This document shows positions 27,128 to 37,137 of a stretch of DNA of 64,000 nt, in pieces. The stretch comes from Butyricicoccus_B sp017886875 (GTDB taxonomy: Bacteria > Bacillota > Clostridia > Oscillospirales > Butyricicoccaceae): positions 1,488,001 through 1,552,000 of the forward strand of contig OZ007036.1 in the NCBI GenBank assembly GCA_963931655.1, given 5' to 3'. The notes under the pieces are model-generated. The model was not told the DNA's origin, ran no database searches, and saw only the letters and a program-made list of their open reading frames with translations. A program made the position numbers and the translations under genes. Every line of letters begins with the position of its first letter. Within the stretch, counting starts at the first letter, position 1.

Positions 27128-27156
27128 TTGAAAAAAACACATCAATTTGATATAAT
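27128..27156 (+). promoter_or_regulatory. Sigma-A promoter of the polysaccharide operon
   Basis: TTGAAA at 27128-27133, 17-base spacer, TATAAT at 27151-27156, 34 bases ahead of the first gene. The 400-base gap from 26786 is very AT-rich and otherwise shows only a short direct repeat (AAATTGATG/AAATTGATA near 26850). Confidence 0.7.
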
Positions 27157-27189
27157 AAATACAATTATATTACAAAGAGGTGATATAGT

Positions 27190-28068
27190 ATGAAGGGAAT
27201 TATTTTAGCAGGCGGAAGCGGAACGCGCCTTTATCCACTTACTATGGTGACGAGCAAACAATTATTGCCAGTTTATGATAAGCCGATGATTTACTATCCA
27301 CTGTCTACACTTATGCTTGCAGGAATTAAGGATATTTTGATTATTTCTACACCACAAGATTTACCTAATTTTGAACGTCTGCTTGGAGATGGTAGCAGAT
27401 ATGGAATAAATCTTTCTTATAAAGTTCAGCCATCACCAGATGGGCTTGCTCAAGCATTTATTTTAGGTGAAGAATTTGTTGGTGATGATAGATGTGCAAT
27501 GATTTTGGGCGATAATATTTTTTACGGTGCAGGTCTTACAGAACATCTTAAAACAGCAGCTGAGCATGAAGTTGGTGCAACTGTGTTTGGATATTATGTA
27601 GAAGACCCAGAACGTTTTGGCGTGGTTGAATTTGATGATAATAGTAAAGCGATATCAATAGAAGAAAAGCCACAAAGTCCAAAATCAAATTATGCTGTTA
27701 CAGGTTTATATTTTTATGATAAAAAAGTTTGTGAAAGAGCAAAGAATTTAAAACCATCTGCACGTGGTGAACTTGAAATTACTGATTTAAATAGAATTTA
27801 TCTAGAAGAAGGTAGCTTGAGTGTTATTACACTTGGTCGTGGATATGCTTGGCTTGATACCGGTACAATAAATTCCCTTGCTGAGGCAACCGAGTTTGTT
27901 CGTGTTGTGGAGACTAGAACAGGAACTGCGATTGCGGCTCTTGAAGAAATTGCATATCGTAATGGTTGGATTGATGAAACAGAGCTAAGAAAAGCGGCAG
28001 ATGCTTATGGAAAATCACCATATGGCGTACATTTGCGTGCAGTAGCAGATAACAAAATTATTTATTAA
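27190..28068 (+). CDS. rfbA: Glucose-1-phosphate thymidylyltransferase
   Basis: A 292-residue RmlA. It makes dTDP-glucose from glucose-1-phosphate and dTTP, the first step of dTDP-L-rhamnose synthesis. The nucleotidyltransferase signature GGSGTRLYPLT is at residue 8; LPVYDKPMIYYPLS and ILGDNIFYG (metal-binding Asp) follow. Full family length. It opens the rfbACB-GT-rfbD block and the long co-directional operon; AAAGAGGTGA is the ribosome site. Confidence 0.97.
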   Translation: MKGIILAGGSGTRLYPLTMVTSKQLLPVYDKPMIYYPLSTLMLAGIKDILIISTPQDLPNFERLLGDGSRYGINLSYKVQPSPDGLAQAFILGEEFVGDDRCAMILGDNIFYGAGLTEHLKTAAEHEVGATVFGYYVEDPERFGVVEFDDNSKAISIEEKPQSPKSNYAVTGLYFYDKKVCERAKNLKPSARGELEITDLNRIYLEEGSLSVITLGRGYAWLDTGTINSLAEATEFVRVVETRTGTAIAALEEIAYRNGWIDETELRKAADAYGKSPYGVHLRAVADNKIIY

Positions 28069-28082
28069 GAGGCATTTTGAAT

Positions 28083-28628
28083 ATGGATTTTATTAAAACA
28101 AAACTAGAAGGCGTATATATTGTAGAACCAAAAGTGTTTGGCGATCATCGTGGCTTTTTTATGGAAAGCTATTCAAAGCGTGAATTTGAAAAAGCAGGAC
28201 TTTACTATGATTTTGTGCAGGATAATCACTCATCTTCAACAGTAAAAGGCACTTTAAGAGGTATTCATTTTCAGCGTGGAGATAAGGCACAGGCAAAGCT
28301 TGTTAGATGTGCAAGGGGTGCTGTAATTGATGTAGCAGTTGATTTGCGTCCTAATAGTCCTACATATAAGCAGTGGGTTGCAGTTGAGATTAGCGAAGAA
28401 AATAAACGCCAGCTTCTTATCCCTCGTGGATTTGGTCATGGATTTGTAACATTAACTGACCATGTAGAGTTTTTATATAAGGCAGATAACTACTATGCAC
28501 CAGAGGCAGATGGTGGTATTCGTTGGAATGACCCAGAGCTTAACATTGACTGGGGTGTAGAAAATCCTATTCTTTCAGAAAAAGATGCAAATGCACCGTT
28601 ACTAAAAGATACGGTAACCGATTTTTAA
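28083..28628 (+). CDS. rfbC: dTDP-4-dehydrorhamnose 3,5-epimerase
   Basis: A 181-residue RmlC cupin. It epimerises C3 and C5 of dTDP-4-keto-6-deoxyglucose. FGDHRGFFMESYS near residue 20, the catalytic His in LRGIHFQ near 60, and PRGFGHGFVTL near 118 are typical. ATG 28083 is preferred to TTG 28077 because AAGAGG at 28067-28072 fits it. Confidence 0.96.
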   Translation: MDFIKTKLEGVYIVEPKVFGDHRGFFMESYSKREFEKAGLYYDFVQDNHSSSTVKGTLRGIHFQRGDKAQAKLVRCARGAVIDVAVDLRPNSPTYKQWVAVEISEENKRQLLIPRGFGHGFVTLTDHVEFLYKADNYYAPEADGGIRWNDPELNIDWGVENPILSEKDANAPLLKDTVTDF

Positions 28629-28642
28629 GGAGAATATGTAAA

Positions 28643-29662
28643 ATGAAAATACTTATAACTGGCGGTGCTGGCTTTATTGGCAGTAACTTTATATTTCATA
28701 TGAGAAAGTCACACCCAGAATATGATTTAGTGTGTGTTGACAAGCTAACTTATGCAGGTAACCTTGAAACACTTTCATCTGTCATGGAAGATGAAAAGTT
28801 TACATTTATAAAGGCTGATATTGCAGACCGTAAGGCGATTTATGAAATTTTTGAAACCGAAAAGCCAGATGTAGTTGTAAACTTTGCAGCAGAAAGTCAT
28901 GTTGACCGTTCAATAGAAAATCCTACTGTATTTCTTGAAACTAATGTGATGGGCACACAGGTGCTTTTAGATGCAAGCCGAAAATATGGTGTAAAGCGTT
29001 ACCATCAGGTTTCAACAGATGAAGTTTATGGTGATTTGCCTCTTGATAGACCTGATTTATTCTTTACAGAGAAAACACCAATCCATACTTCAAGTCCTTA
29101 TTCGGCTTCAAAAGCATCTGCTGATTTACTTTGTCAGGCATATCACAGAACATATGGCATACCTATAACTATAAGCCGTTGTTCAAACAACTATGGTCCA
29201 TATCATTTTCCAGAAAAGCTTATTCCACTTATGATTGCAAATGCACTTGCAGACAAGCCGCTACCTGTATATGGTGAGGGTATCAATGTTCGTGATTGGC
29301 TGTATGTTGAAGACCATTGTCGTGCGATTGACCTTATTCTCGAAAAGGGCAAAGTGGGTAATGTATATAATATTGGTGGACATAACGAAATGAGAAATAT
29401 TGATATTGTAAAGAAAATTCTCGAAATTCTTGGTAAACCTGAAAGTCTGATTACTTATGTAACAGACCGTAAGGGACATGATATGCGTTATGCAATTGAC
29501 CCAACATTTATTCATAACGAACTTGGCTGGCTACCAGAAACAAAGTTTGAGGATGGTATTAAGAAAACAGTTGAGTGGTATTTAGATAATCGTAGCTGGT
29601 GGGAAAATATAATAAGTGGTGATTATCAAGACTACTATGAAAAAATGTATGGAAACAGATAA
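28643..29662 (+). CDS. rfbB: dTDP-glucose 4,6-dehydratase
   Basis: A 339-residue short-chain dehydrogenase-type enzyme, RmlB. NAD-binding GGAGFIGSNF is at residue 7, the catalytic STDEVYGDL near 132 and YxxxK in YSASKASADLL near 157. It converts dTDP-glucose to the 4-keto-6-deoxy intermediate. The gene end overlaps the next glycosyltransferase gene. Confidence 0.97.
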   Translation: MKILITGGAGFIGSNFIFHMRKSHPEYDLVCVDKLTYAGNLETLSSVMEDEKFTFIKADIADRKAIYEIFETEKPDVVVNFAAESHVDRSIENPTVFLETNVMGTQVLLDASRKYGVKRYHQVSTDEVYGDLPLDRPDLFFTEKTPIHTSSPYSASKASADLLCQAYHRTYGIPITISRCSNNYGPYHFPEKLIPLMIANALADKPLPVYGEGINVRDWLYVEDHCRAIDLILEKGKVGNVYNIGGHNEMRNIDIVKKILEILGKPESLITYVTDRKGHDMRYAIDPTFIHNELGWLPETKFEDGIKKTVEWYLDNRSWWENIISGDYQDYYEKMYGNR

Positions 29663-30608
29663 GCCGCTTATTTCCATTTTGATGGCTGTTTATGAGCCTA
29701 ATATGGACTGGCTAAAAGAGCAGCTTATATCTCTGAACGACCAGACATATCCAAATTTACGGCTATATGTGCGAGATGATTGTTCGCCTTCGGTGTCATT
29801 TGAAGAGATACAGTTCTGTGTAAAGGGCTGTATTTCTGCGTTTGAGTTTAATATTGCAAGAAATGAAAAAAACCTCGGCTCAAATAAAACATTTGAACAG
29901 CTTACAAAAGAGGCAGAGGGTGATTATTTTGCATATTGTGACCAAGATGATGTGTGGCTATCAGAAAAACTGGAAACACTTATAACAGAACTTCAAAAAC
30001 ATAATGCACAACTTGTTTGCAGTGATGTTGTGGTAATTGACGAACAGGGAACACAAACCGCAAGTAGCATACAAAATGTAAGACCAAGGCATATATTTTG
30101 TTCGGGAGAAAATCTGGCAGGAACTCTCATTTACCGTAATTTTGTTATCGGCTGTACTATGCTTATCCCTGCAAAGATTGCAAAAGATGCTTGTCCTTTT
30201 GCCAAAAACATGGTACATGACCATTATTTAGCACTTTATGTGGGGATAAACGGAAAAATTTATAGTTATCCCAAACCGCTTATCAAATATCGTATACATG
30301 ATGGCAACCAGACTGGTGTATTGTCTAAAATCAGCACAAAAGAAGATTATGTTAAAAAACATATGGGAGCTTTTTTTGAGAGAATAGATGAATTAAGTAA
30401 GCGTTTTTCGTTTGAAGAACTTACACTTGCAAAAAAATGGGCAAACGCTCGCAAGGATAATTATAATGGAAAGCCTTTGGGAATGTATCATTTGTGGAAA
30501 CTAAGAAATGTGAACAAGACTACCAGCCTTTTTGAACTTATAGGACTTCGTATGCCAAGCTTTTTGTTTGGGTGGGTGGTAAGACTGATTCAGAAAGGGA
30601 AAATATAA
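29649..30608 (+). CDS. GT2 glycosyltransferase, probable rhamnosyltransferase
   Basis: A GT-A fold, family 2 enzyme of about 319 residues. ISILMAVYEPNMDWL begins the nucleotide-binding domain, DDCSP and YCDQDDVW (DxD-type metal site near 95) follow; the latter signature is frequent in rhamnosyltransferases. Position between rfbB and rfbD supports use of dTDP-rhamnose. The start is uncertain: the frame is open from GTG 29616, and ATGs at 29637 and 29649 lie inside the end of rfbB, so it is probably translated by coupling. Confidence 0.85.
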   Translation: METDKPLISILMAVYEPNMDWLKEQLISLNDQTYPNLRLYVRDDCSPSVSFEEIQFCVKGCISAFEFNIARNEKNLGSNKTFEQLTKEAEGDYFAYCDQDDVWLSEKLETLITELQKHNAQLVCSDVVVIDEQGTQTASSIQNVRPRHIFCSGENLAGTLIYRNFVIGCTMLIPAKIAKDACPFAKNMVHDHYLALYVGINGKIYSYPKPLIKYRIHDGNQTGVLSKISTKEDYVKKHMGAFFERIDELSKRFSFEELTLAKKWANARKDNYNGKPLGMYHLWKLRNVNKTTSLFELIGLRMPSFLFGWVVRLIQKGKI

Positions 30609-30625
30609 AAAAGGATTTTGAATTT

Positions 30626-31471
30626 ATGAAAATTTTAGTAACCGGTGCAAACGGTCAACTGGGTTTTGATGTTTGCAAAGAACTTGAAAATAGAAAAATA
30701 GAACATAAAGGCACATATCGTTCTGATTTTGACCTTTCTGACACAGCTTCAACCTATGAGTATGTAAAAAACTATGCACCAGATGTTGTAATTCACTGTG
30801 CGGCATGGACAGCAGTTGATAAAGCAGAGGACGAACAGCAAGCAGCTACCCTTATAAATGTTGAAGGTACAAGGGCGATTGCAAAGGCTTGTAAAGAACT
30901 TGATGCAAAAATGACATATATTTCCACAGATTATGTATTTTCTGGCACAGGGGATATATTTTATGAGCCTGATGATGATACCGCTCCGGTTGGCATTTAC
31001 GGAAAAACAAAGCTTGAGGGCGAAATAGCGGTTAAAGAGCTGCTTGATAAATATTTTATTGTACGCATTTCATGGGTTTTTGGAATAAACGGAAATAACT
31101 TTGTGAAAACAATGCTTAGACTTTCTGAAACCAGAACCGAGCTTAATGTTGTATGCGACCAGATAGGTTCACCTACATATACTAAAGACCTTGCACCGCT
31201 TCTTTGCGATATGGCTGTAAGTGAAAAGTATGGTATTTATCATGCAACTAATGAGGGAGTTTGTTCTTGGGCAGAGTTTGCCGAGGAGATTTTTAGAGTA
31301 GCGGGTAAGAATGTGACAGTTAAACCGATACCAACAAGCGAATACCCCACTCGTGCTGTGCGTCCGCTTAACTCCCGTATGAGTAAAGATAAGCTGGAAA
31401 AAATGGGATTTTACAGGTTGCCTACATGGCAAGACGCACTTTCACGCTATGTAAAGGAGCTTTCAAAATAA
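30626..31471 (+). CDS. rfbD: dTDP-4-dehydrorhamnose reductase
   Basis: A 281-residue RmlD. It reduces the 4-keto group to give dTDP-L-rhamnose. NAD(P)-binding GANGQLG is at residue 7, STDYVFSG near 104 and YGKTKLEGE near 128 give the catalytic Tyr/Lys. The ATG at 30626 follows AAGGA; the frame further upstream overlaps the glycosyltransferase without a ribosome site. It completes the four-enzyme rhamnose pathway. Confidence 0.96.
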   Translation: MKILVTGANGQLGFDVCKELENRKIEHKGTYRSDFDLSDTASTYEYVKNYAPDVVIHCAAWTAVDKAEDEQQAATLINVEGTRAIAKACKELDAKMTYISTDYVFSGTGDIFYEPDDDTAPVGIYGKTKLEGEIAVKELLDKYFIVRISWVFGINGNNFVKTMLRLSETRTELNVVCDQIGSPTYTKDLAPLLCDMAVSEKYGIYHATNEGVCSWAEFAEEIFRVAGKNVTVKPIPTSEYPTRAVRPLNSRMSKDKLEKMGFYRLPTWQDALSRYVKELSK

Positions 31472-31472
31472 T

Positions 31473-32924
31473 ATGAATCAAAAGACACTCAAAAAGGGCT
31501 GCATAATTACACTGGCAGCCTATATTGTTGTTATGCTGCTGTTTTATTTTATAGGTGGTGAACAGCTGCATTATCGATATAGTGAAACAGATATGCTATC
31601 ACCTAGCGGTGTAGTTGGTGAAATAACATCTGATGTAGTGCTTGAGCAGAAGCTTTCGGTAAATGGTGATATGTTGCTTGGAATAAATCTGGTTGGAGCA
31701 ACCTATGCAAGACAAAACACAGGCACACTTCATATAGAGATTTGTGAGTTAAATGATAAAGTTTTATATGCTCAGGATATAGATGTAAGTAAAATGCAAG
31801 ATAATGCAGAGTTTTCGGTTATGTTTAATGAACCGATATCAACACTAAACGAACAAGTATTATTAAGGATTACCGCACCACAGGCAACAAAGGACAATGC
31901 AGTTACACTTTATTATGGTAATACAATGTCAACTGCCCGTTATGAAGTAGCAGTAAATATTCCTGATGCAGATAAATTAACTGTCAACGGACAGGTGCAG
32001 GAATATTCTCTTGTCACACAGGTATTAAGCCGTGAAAGTTTAATGTTTGGAAGTTACTACTGGTATTTTGTAGCAGCCGGATTTGTTGTTCTTGTAATAA
32101 TATGCGTTTATATGTTAAAGAAGAACAAAGAGGGAAAAGGCTCACGACTTCTCAATTTATTTATTGCCTTTGACCGTTATCATTATCTGATGAAACAGCT
32201 GGTTTCAAGAGATTTCAAGACAAAATATAAACGTTCGGTACTCGGAATATTGTGGAGTTTTCTAAATCCACTGCTAACAATGCTAGTGCAATATATTGTG
32301 TTTTCAACGCTGTTTAAGTCGGATATTCCAAACTTTGCAATGTACTTGCTAATCGGTATTGTATGCTTTAACTTTTTTAGTGAAGCTACAAGCATGAGCC
32401 TTATGTCAATTATAGGCAATTCGGCTCTTATCACAAAGGTATATGTACCAAAATATATTTATCCTCTTACACGAGTTATGTCATCAACAATAAACTTCCT
32501 TTTAGCACTTATACCACTGTTTGCTGTGATGATTGTAACAGGTGAACCGATAAGACCATCAATTTTACTGTTGCCGGTTGGTATTATTTGTCTATTTAGC
32601 ATTGCTCTTGGCATTGGTATGCTTTTAGCTTCAGCTATGGTATTTTTCCGTGACACACAGTTTTTATGGGGTGTTGTATCTATGCTTTGGATGTATGCAA
32701 CACCGATTTTCTATCCGGAAAGCATTATTCCAGAGGCATTTATGACAATATACAAAATGAATCCACTTTACCATGTAATTCGTTTTATTCGTATTATTTT
32801 AATTGATGGAGTTTCTCCAGAACCAAAGGCATATGCACTGATGATAATAGCAGCATTTGTTCCGCTGCTAATCGGTGTTGTGGTATTCAAAAAGACACAG
32901 GATAAATTTGTATTAAATCTCTAA
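31473..32924 (+). CDS. ABC-2 polysaccharide exporter permease with extra N-terminal outside domain
   Basis: A 483-residue protein. The C-terminal part (about 225-483) is a Wzm/TagG-type ABC-2 permease with about six membrane spans and the amphipathic start LVSRDFKTKYKRSVLGILWSF. Unusually it is preceded by one transmembrane segment (10-28), a predicted exoplasmic beta-rich domain (about 35-190) and a second membrane segment (about 195-215). Typical permeases of this type have only about 260 residues. The exoplasmic part resembles that of the 745-residue membrane protein at 39701. It exports the lipid-linked polysaccharide with the next gene product. Confidence 0.88.
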   Translation: MNQKTLKKGCIITLAAYIVVMLLFYFIGGEQLHYRYSETDMLSPSGVVGEITSDVVLEQKLSVNGDMLLGINLVGATYARQNTGTLHIEICELNDKVLYAQDIDVSKMQDNAEFSVMFNEPISTLNEQVLLRITAPQATKDNAVTLYYGNTMSTARYEVAVNIPDADKLTVNGQVQEYSLVTQVLSRESLMFGSYYWYFVAAGFVVLVIICVYMLKKNKEGKGSRLLNLFIAFDRYHYLMKQLVSRDFKTKYKRSVLGILWSFLNPLLTMLVQYIVFSTLFKSDIPNFAMYLLIGIVCFNFFSEATSMSLMSIIGNSALITKVYVPKYIYPLTRVMSSTINFLLALIPLFAVMIVTGEPIRPSILLLPVGIICLFSIALGIGMLLASAMVFFRDTQFLWGVVSMLWMYATPIFYPESIIPEAFMTIYKMNPLYHVIRFIRIILIDGVSPEPKAYALMIIAAFVPLLIGVVVFKKTQDKFVLNL

Positions 32925-32942
32925 TTATAAGAGGAAAATATA

Positions 32943-33665
32943 ATGATACATGCAGAAAATATTACTATGTGTTACCTTATGACATATGATAGGGTAAAAA
33001 GCATTAAAGAATATCTGGTACAGCTTGTACAGGGTAAAATGAAATATGAGGAGTTTTTCGCCCTTCAAAATGTGAGCTTTGACATAAAAAAAGGCGAGGT
33101 TGTGGGTATTATCGGTCATAATGGTGCAGGTAAATCCACACTCCTTAAAATTATATCCGGAATTTTAAAGCCGACAAGCGGAAAAGTTGAGGTAAAGGGA
33201 AATATTGTACCAATGCTGGAGCTTGGAAGCGGTTTTGACCATGACCTTACAGGACGGGAAAATATATTCCTTAACGGTGCAATTTTGGGTTATTCAGAGG
33301 ATTTTCTCAAAAGCAAATATAATGAAATCGTTGAATTTTCAGAGCTTGGGAAATTTATTGATGTACCAATTAGAAACTACTCATCAGGTATGATGATGCG
33401 TCTTGCCTTTTCCGTGGCTACGGTAGTAAATCCAGATATTCTTATTGTTGATGAAATTTTGGCAGTAGGAGATGCAGATTTCCAAGCTAAGAGCAAGGCG
33501 AGAATGTTAGAACTTATGGGCGGTGGTACAACTGTACTGTTTGTATCACATAGCCTTGAGCAAATTCGTGAGATGTGTGATAGAGTAATTTGGCTAGAAC
33601 ACGGCCATGTGAAAATGATTGGGGAAACAAGTGAGGTGTGCGATAAGTACGCCGGAGGAGAATAA
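32943..33665 (+). CDS. Polysaccharide ABC exporter ATPase (Wzt/TagH type)
   Basis: A 240-residue ATPase. Walker A GHNGAGKS near 60, signature YSSGMMMRLAF near 143, Walker B ILIVDEILAVGD near 163, and the H-loop in LFVSHSLEQ. The length shows only the nucleotide-binding domain; no C-terminal carbohydrate-binding domain as in O-antigen Wzt, so export probably does not depend on recognising a terminal cap. Pairs with the permease 18 bases upstream. Confidence 0.94.
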   Translation: MIHAENITMCYLMTYDRVKSIKEYLVQLVQGKMKYEEFFALQNVSFDIKKGEVVGIIGHNGAGKSTLLKIISGILKPTSGKVEVKGNIVPMLELGSGFDHDLTGRENIFLNGAILGYSEDFLKSKYNEIVEFSELGKFIDVPIRNYSSGMMMRLAFSVATVVNPDILIVDEILAVGDADFQAKSKARMLELMGGGTTVLFVSHSLEQIREMCDRVIWLEHGHVKMIGETSEVCDKYAGGE

Positions 33666-33670
33666 GAAGA

Positions 33671-36600
33671 ATGAATCAAAAGACATATATTGCATTTGAC
33701 CAATATCAAAGATATCAGACAATTGCTAATGTAATTGAGTATTATAGGCAGGAAAATCCAACAAAATCATTTAAAGTGTTAGAAATAGGCTCTAACGAAC
33801 ATAAAGATTTAAGATTATTTTTGCCAAATGACAAAATTGTATTTACAGATATAACTCTAACAGAAACAATGAAGCAAGACCAAGATTTCCAACAGGCAGA
33901 TGGTACAAATCTTCAATTTGAGAATAATAGTTTTGATTTTGTTGTGGCTGCAGATGTATTAGAGCATGTACCAGACAAAAATAGACCTGAATTTTGTAAT
34001 GAGCTAAAACGAGTTGCAAACATTGCAACTGTGATATGCTTTCCATATATGACACAAGATAATATTAACGCTGAAGAAAGGTTAAATGTTTATTATCGTG
34101 GTCTATATGGTTCGGATTTTATTTGGTTAAAAGAGCATAACACATATGGATTACCAAGTATAGAACATATTGATTATATATATGAAAAATCTAATTCACA
34201 TTATTTCAAGTTTTATCATGGTAATTTAAAAATATGGGAACAGATGTGGTATTGTCATTTTAATACTTGTGGAGCTAGTATGACAGAGGAATATAGGCAT
34301 ACGATTGACCACTATTATAATAACGCTATTTATAATAAAGATATTAAATTGCCATGTTATAGAGTATTTTATATATGTACAAATCAAGAAGATAAAATGT
34401 TGACAAAATGGATAAATGAACAATGGCAAAAAGAAGATGATGTCAATGATAGTATTCTCGACATGCTTTTAAATAATCACCAATATATGTCACAAAAATG
34501 TAAGAATATTGATGAAGCTTTGTCAGAACAAACTGTAAGCTCAACTTTATACTGGGCGGAAGCTGGGCAATCATACAATGAGGAAAATATATACAGGTGT
34601 AAAAACATATTATCAGAAGATAATATTCATATCAAATATTCGTTATCACAGTCAGTTAATTTACTTCGCTTTGACCCAATGGAGAAGCCTTGTATTGTTG
34701 AGGATTTACATATATACTCAAATGTAGGTTCTTTGCAGGTTATTGCGGAAAACGGAATAGAATATCAAGGTAAGTATGTATTTTTGGAAAGTGACCCAAG
34801 ATTTCAGATTATAATAGACGGAAAGCAGATTACTTCTATCGATATACGTGCTCATATAACACCTATTGATTTTCCGGAGTACGAAGAGCTTTTAAATCAG
34901 CTATTTGATGATAAAAAACAAATGGTTCAGTTGTTAGCAGAGCAGGAAACAGCATATAAAGCACAAATAGCAGAGCAGGAAACAGTATATAAAGCACAAA
35001 TAGCAGAGCAGGAAACAGTATATAAAGCACAAATAGCAGAGCAGGAAACAGCACATAAAGCACAAATAGCAGAGCGTGAGAAAGTATATCAAAATGAATT
35101 AAAATTGAATGCTGATAAGCTAAAAAAAATAGAAAAAAATGAAAAAGAATTACTCTCTAAGCAAAAAGAGCTTGAAGATTCACTTAGCCATTATATGATG
35201 CACTATCATGCAGCTATTGGTCAGCGTGAGGAACTAAAGCAGCAGATTGCACAGACTCAAAATGCCTACAATGTAATTTCCAATGCTTTTTTTTGGAAGA
35301 TTACAAAACCTGCTCGTATGTTGGTTGATTTTATAAAAATGCCGTTTAGAAAAAGCCATTCGGTTATACTTGTATGGAAAGGTATGAAATGCTTAAAGCA
35401 AAATGGATTTAAATACACATGGCGTAGGGTGCAAGATAAGCTCCACCATACACAAGATTATTTGTCTCTGACACCTAAGGCAGAGTTAACACAGGAGCAG
35501 AAAGAAGAACAAAAAAATTATATCTTTTCCTTCCAGCCTAAATTTAGTATAGTGGTGCCATTATATAATACACCTGAAGAATTTTTGCATGAAATGATAC
35601 AGTCTGTACTACATCAAACATATGGCAATTGGGAATTATGTATGGCAGATGGTAGCGATTATGACCATAAAATCACCAGAGAGATTTGCCATAAGTATAT
35701 GAAAAAAGATAAGAGAATCAAATATAAAAAATTGACGAATAATGAGGGCATCTCAAAAAATACGATAGAGGCATATACTTTAGCCACTGGTGACTACATT
35801 GTTCTGATGGACCATGACGATATATTGACTGAGGATGCTCTTTTTGAATGTGCCAGATGCATTGAAAAAAATCCTAGTGTTGACTTTATTTATTCGGATA
35901 AAGGAATTTTTGAGGATAAAACAAATCGTATATTGGCATTTCATTATCTCCCAGATTATAGTCCAGAATTCTTAAGAGCAACAAACTATGCTAGTCATTT
36001 GAATTTATTTTCTAGAAATATTTTGGATAAAGTGGGCTTTATTCGTGAAGGTTATGATGGTAGTCAGGATTATGATATAGAATTGAGAGTAGTAGAGAAA
36101 GCACGTTCCATACAACATATTGCTAAAGTTTTATATTATTGTAGAGCATGTGAAGGATCTGTTGCATTGAATCCAGAAAGCAAAATGTATGCATACGAAG
36201 CAGGAAGAAGAGCAATAGAAGAACACATTGCTAGAATTGGATATCCAGGACGGGTTGAATTTTTGAAGGAAACTTTTTCCTATCGCATTCACTATAATAT
36301 TGTAAAGCCAGGAAAGGTTTCTATTATTATTCCAAACAAGGACCATATTGAAGATTTAAAAACTTGTATTGAATCGATTTTGAAGTTTACAGACTACGAA
36401 GATTATGAAATTGTTGTGGTGGAAAATAATAGTGAGTGTGCAGATACATTTACATATTATCGTGAAATCGAGAAGTTGGACAAGGTAAAAGTTCTTTATT
36501 ATTATGCTCCAACTAGTGAGTTCAATTATTCTGCTATTAACAATTATGCAGTTGATCATGTAGATGGTAAGTATGTATTATTTTTAAATAATGACACCAA

Positions 36601-37123
36601 GGTTATTAACAAAAATTGGCTTACCGAAATGCTTATGTATGCTCAACGAGATGATGTAGGTGCAGTAGGTGCAAAATTGTACTATCCGGATCATACATAC
36701 CAGCATATTGGGTTGTTTATAGGAATGGGTGTACATATTGCAACACATTACGCACACAGAAGTGATATGAAAAATACAGGGTATATGCATAGATTATCTA
36801 TGCCTCAAAATTATAATGCGGTAACAGCAGCGTGTTTGTTAATCAAACGTGAAGATTTTTTGGCAGTATATGGATTTGATGCAGTCACATTCAAAGTAGG
36901 TCTTAATGATATTGATTTGTGTTTAAAGTTGAGAGAAATGGGTAAATACAATGTGTTGACGCCATACGCAGAATTATATCACTACGAAAGTATTTCAAGA
37001 AAAAGCGATGAGGATGGACCAAACAAAGAGAGGTTTGAACGAGAGAGAAAAGCATTTCGTATAAAGTGGAGTACTTATTTTGAGAAGTGTGATGAGTACT
37101 ATAATCCTAATTTACATATCTAA
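33671..37123 (+). CDS. Methyltransferase / coiled coil / double GT2 glycosyltransferase fusion
   Basis: A 1150-residue multidomain protein. Residues about 1-190 are a SAM-dependent methyltransferase (VLEIGSN near 36, FDFVVAADVLEHV near 92). Residues about 420-530 are a long coiled coil holding four 11-residue repeats (AEQETAYKAQI type). Two GT2 domains follow: FSIVVPLYNTPEEF near 625 with DHDDI, and VSIIIPNKDHIEDL near 880 with FLNNDT. This is like proteins that polymerise and end-modify rhamnans, with the coiled coil acting as a spacer or ruler. A role as chain polymerase and methyl terminator is inferred. Confidence 0.88.
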   Translation: MNQKTYIAFDQYQRYQTIANVIEYYRQENPTKSFKVLEIGSNEHKDLRLFLPNDKIVFTDITLTETMKQDQDFQQADGTNLQFENNSFDFVVAADVLEHVPDKNRPEFCNELKRVANIATVICFPYMTQDNINAEERLNVYYRGLYGSDFIWLKEHNTYGLPSIEHIDYIYEKSNSHYFKFYHGNLKIWEQMWYCHFNTCGASMTEEYRHTIDHYYNNAIYNKDIKLPCYRVFYICTNQEDKMLTKWINEQWQKEDDVNDSILDMLLNNHQYMSQKCKNIDEALSEQTVSSTLYWAEAGQSYNEENIYRCKNILSEDNIHIKYSLSQSVNLLRFDPMEKPCIVEDLHIYSNVGSLQVIAENGIEYQGKYVFLESDPRFQIIIDGKQITSIDIRAHITPIDFPEYEELLNQLFDDKKQMVQLLAEQETAYKAQIAEQETVYKAQIAEQETVYKAQIAEQETAHKAQIAEREKVYQNELKLNADKLKKIEKNEKELLSKQKELEDSLSHYMMHYHAAIGQREELKQQIAQTQNAYNVISNAFFWKITKPARMLVDFIKMPFRKSHSVILVWKGMKCLKQNGFKYTWRRVQDKLHHTQDYLSLTPKAELTQEQKEEQKNYIFSFQPKFSIVVPLYNTPEEFLHEMIQSVLHQTYGNWELCMADGSDYDHKITREICHKYMKKDKRIKYKKLTNNEGISKNTIEAYTLATGDYIVLMDHDDILTEDALFECARCIEKNPSVDFIYSDKGIFEDKTNRILAFHYLPDYSPEFLRATNYASHLNLFSRNILDKVGFIREGYDGSQDYDIELRVVEKARSIQHIAKVLYYCRACEGSVALNPESKMYAYEAGRRAIEEHIARIGYPGRVEFLKETFSYRIHYNIVKPGKVSIIIPNKDHIEDLKTCIESILKFTDYEDYEIVVVENNSECADTFTYYREIEKLDKVKVLYYYAPTSEFNYSAINNYAVDHVDGKYVLFLNNDTKVINKNWLTEMLMYAQRDDVGAVGAKLYYPDHTYQHIGLFIGMGVHIATHYAHRSDMKNTGYMHRLSMPQNYNAVTAACLLIKREDFLAVYGFDAVTFKVGLNDIDLCLKLREMGKYNVLTPYAELYHYESISRKSDEDGPNKERFERERKAFRIKWSTYFEKCDEYYNPNLHI
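34937..35068 (+). repeat. Four tandem 33-bp coding repeats
   Basis: Four nearly identical in-frame units (each starting GCAGAGCAGGAAACAG) at 34937, 34970, 35003 and 35036, plus a degenerate fifth start at 35069. Each adds 11 residues, three heptad-like turns, to the coiled coil of the glycosyltransferase. Confidence 0.93.
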
Positions 37124-37137
37124 TAGGGAGTGAGTAT

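Noticed and set aside
34863..35063. Minus-strand frame with regular repeats (LFPALLFVLYI)
   Set aside because: It is the mirror of the 33-bp coding repeats of the plus-strand glycosyltransferase; no ribosome site.
34937..35068. CRISPR-like tandem repeats
   Set aside because: Units are contiguous, 33 bp, without spacers and in frame inside a coding gene, so they encode a coiled coil.
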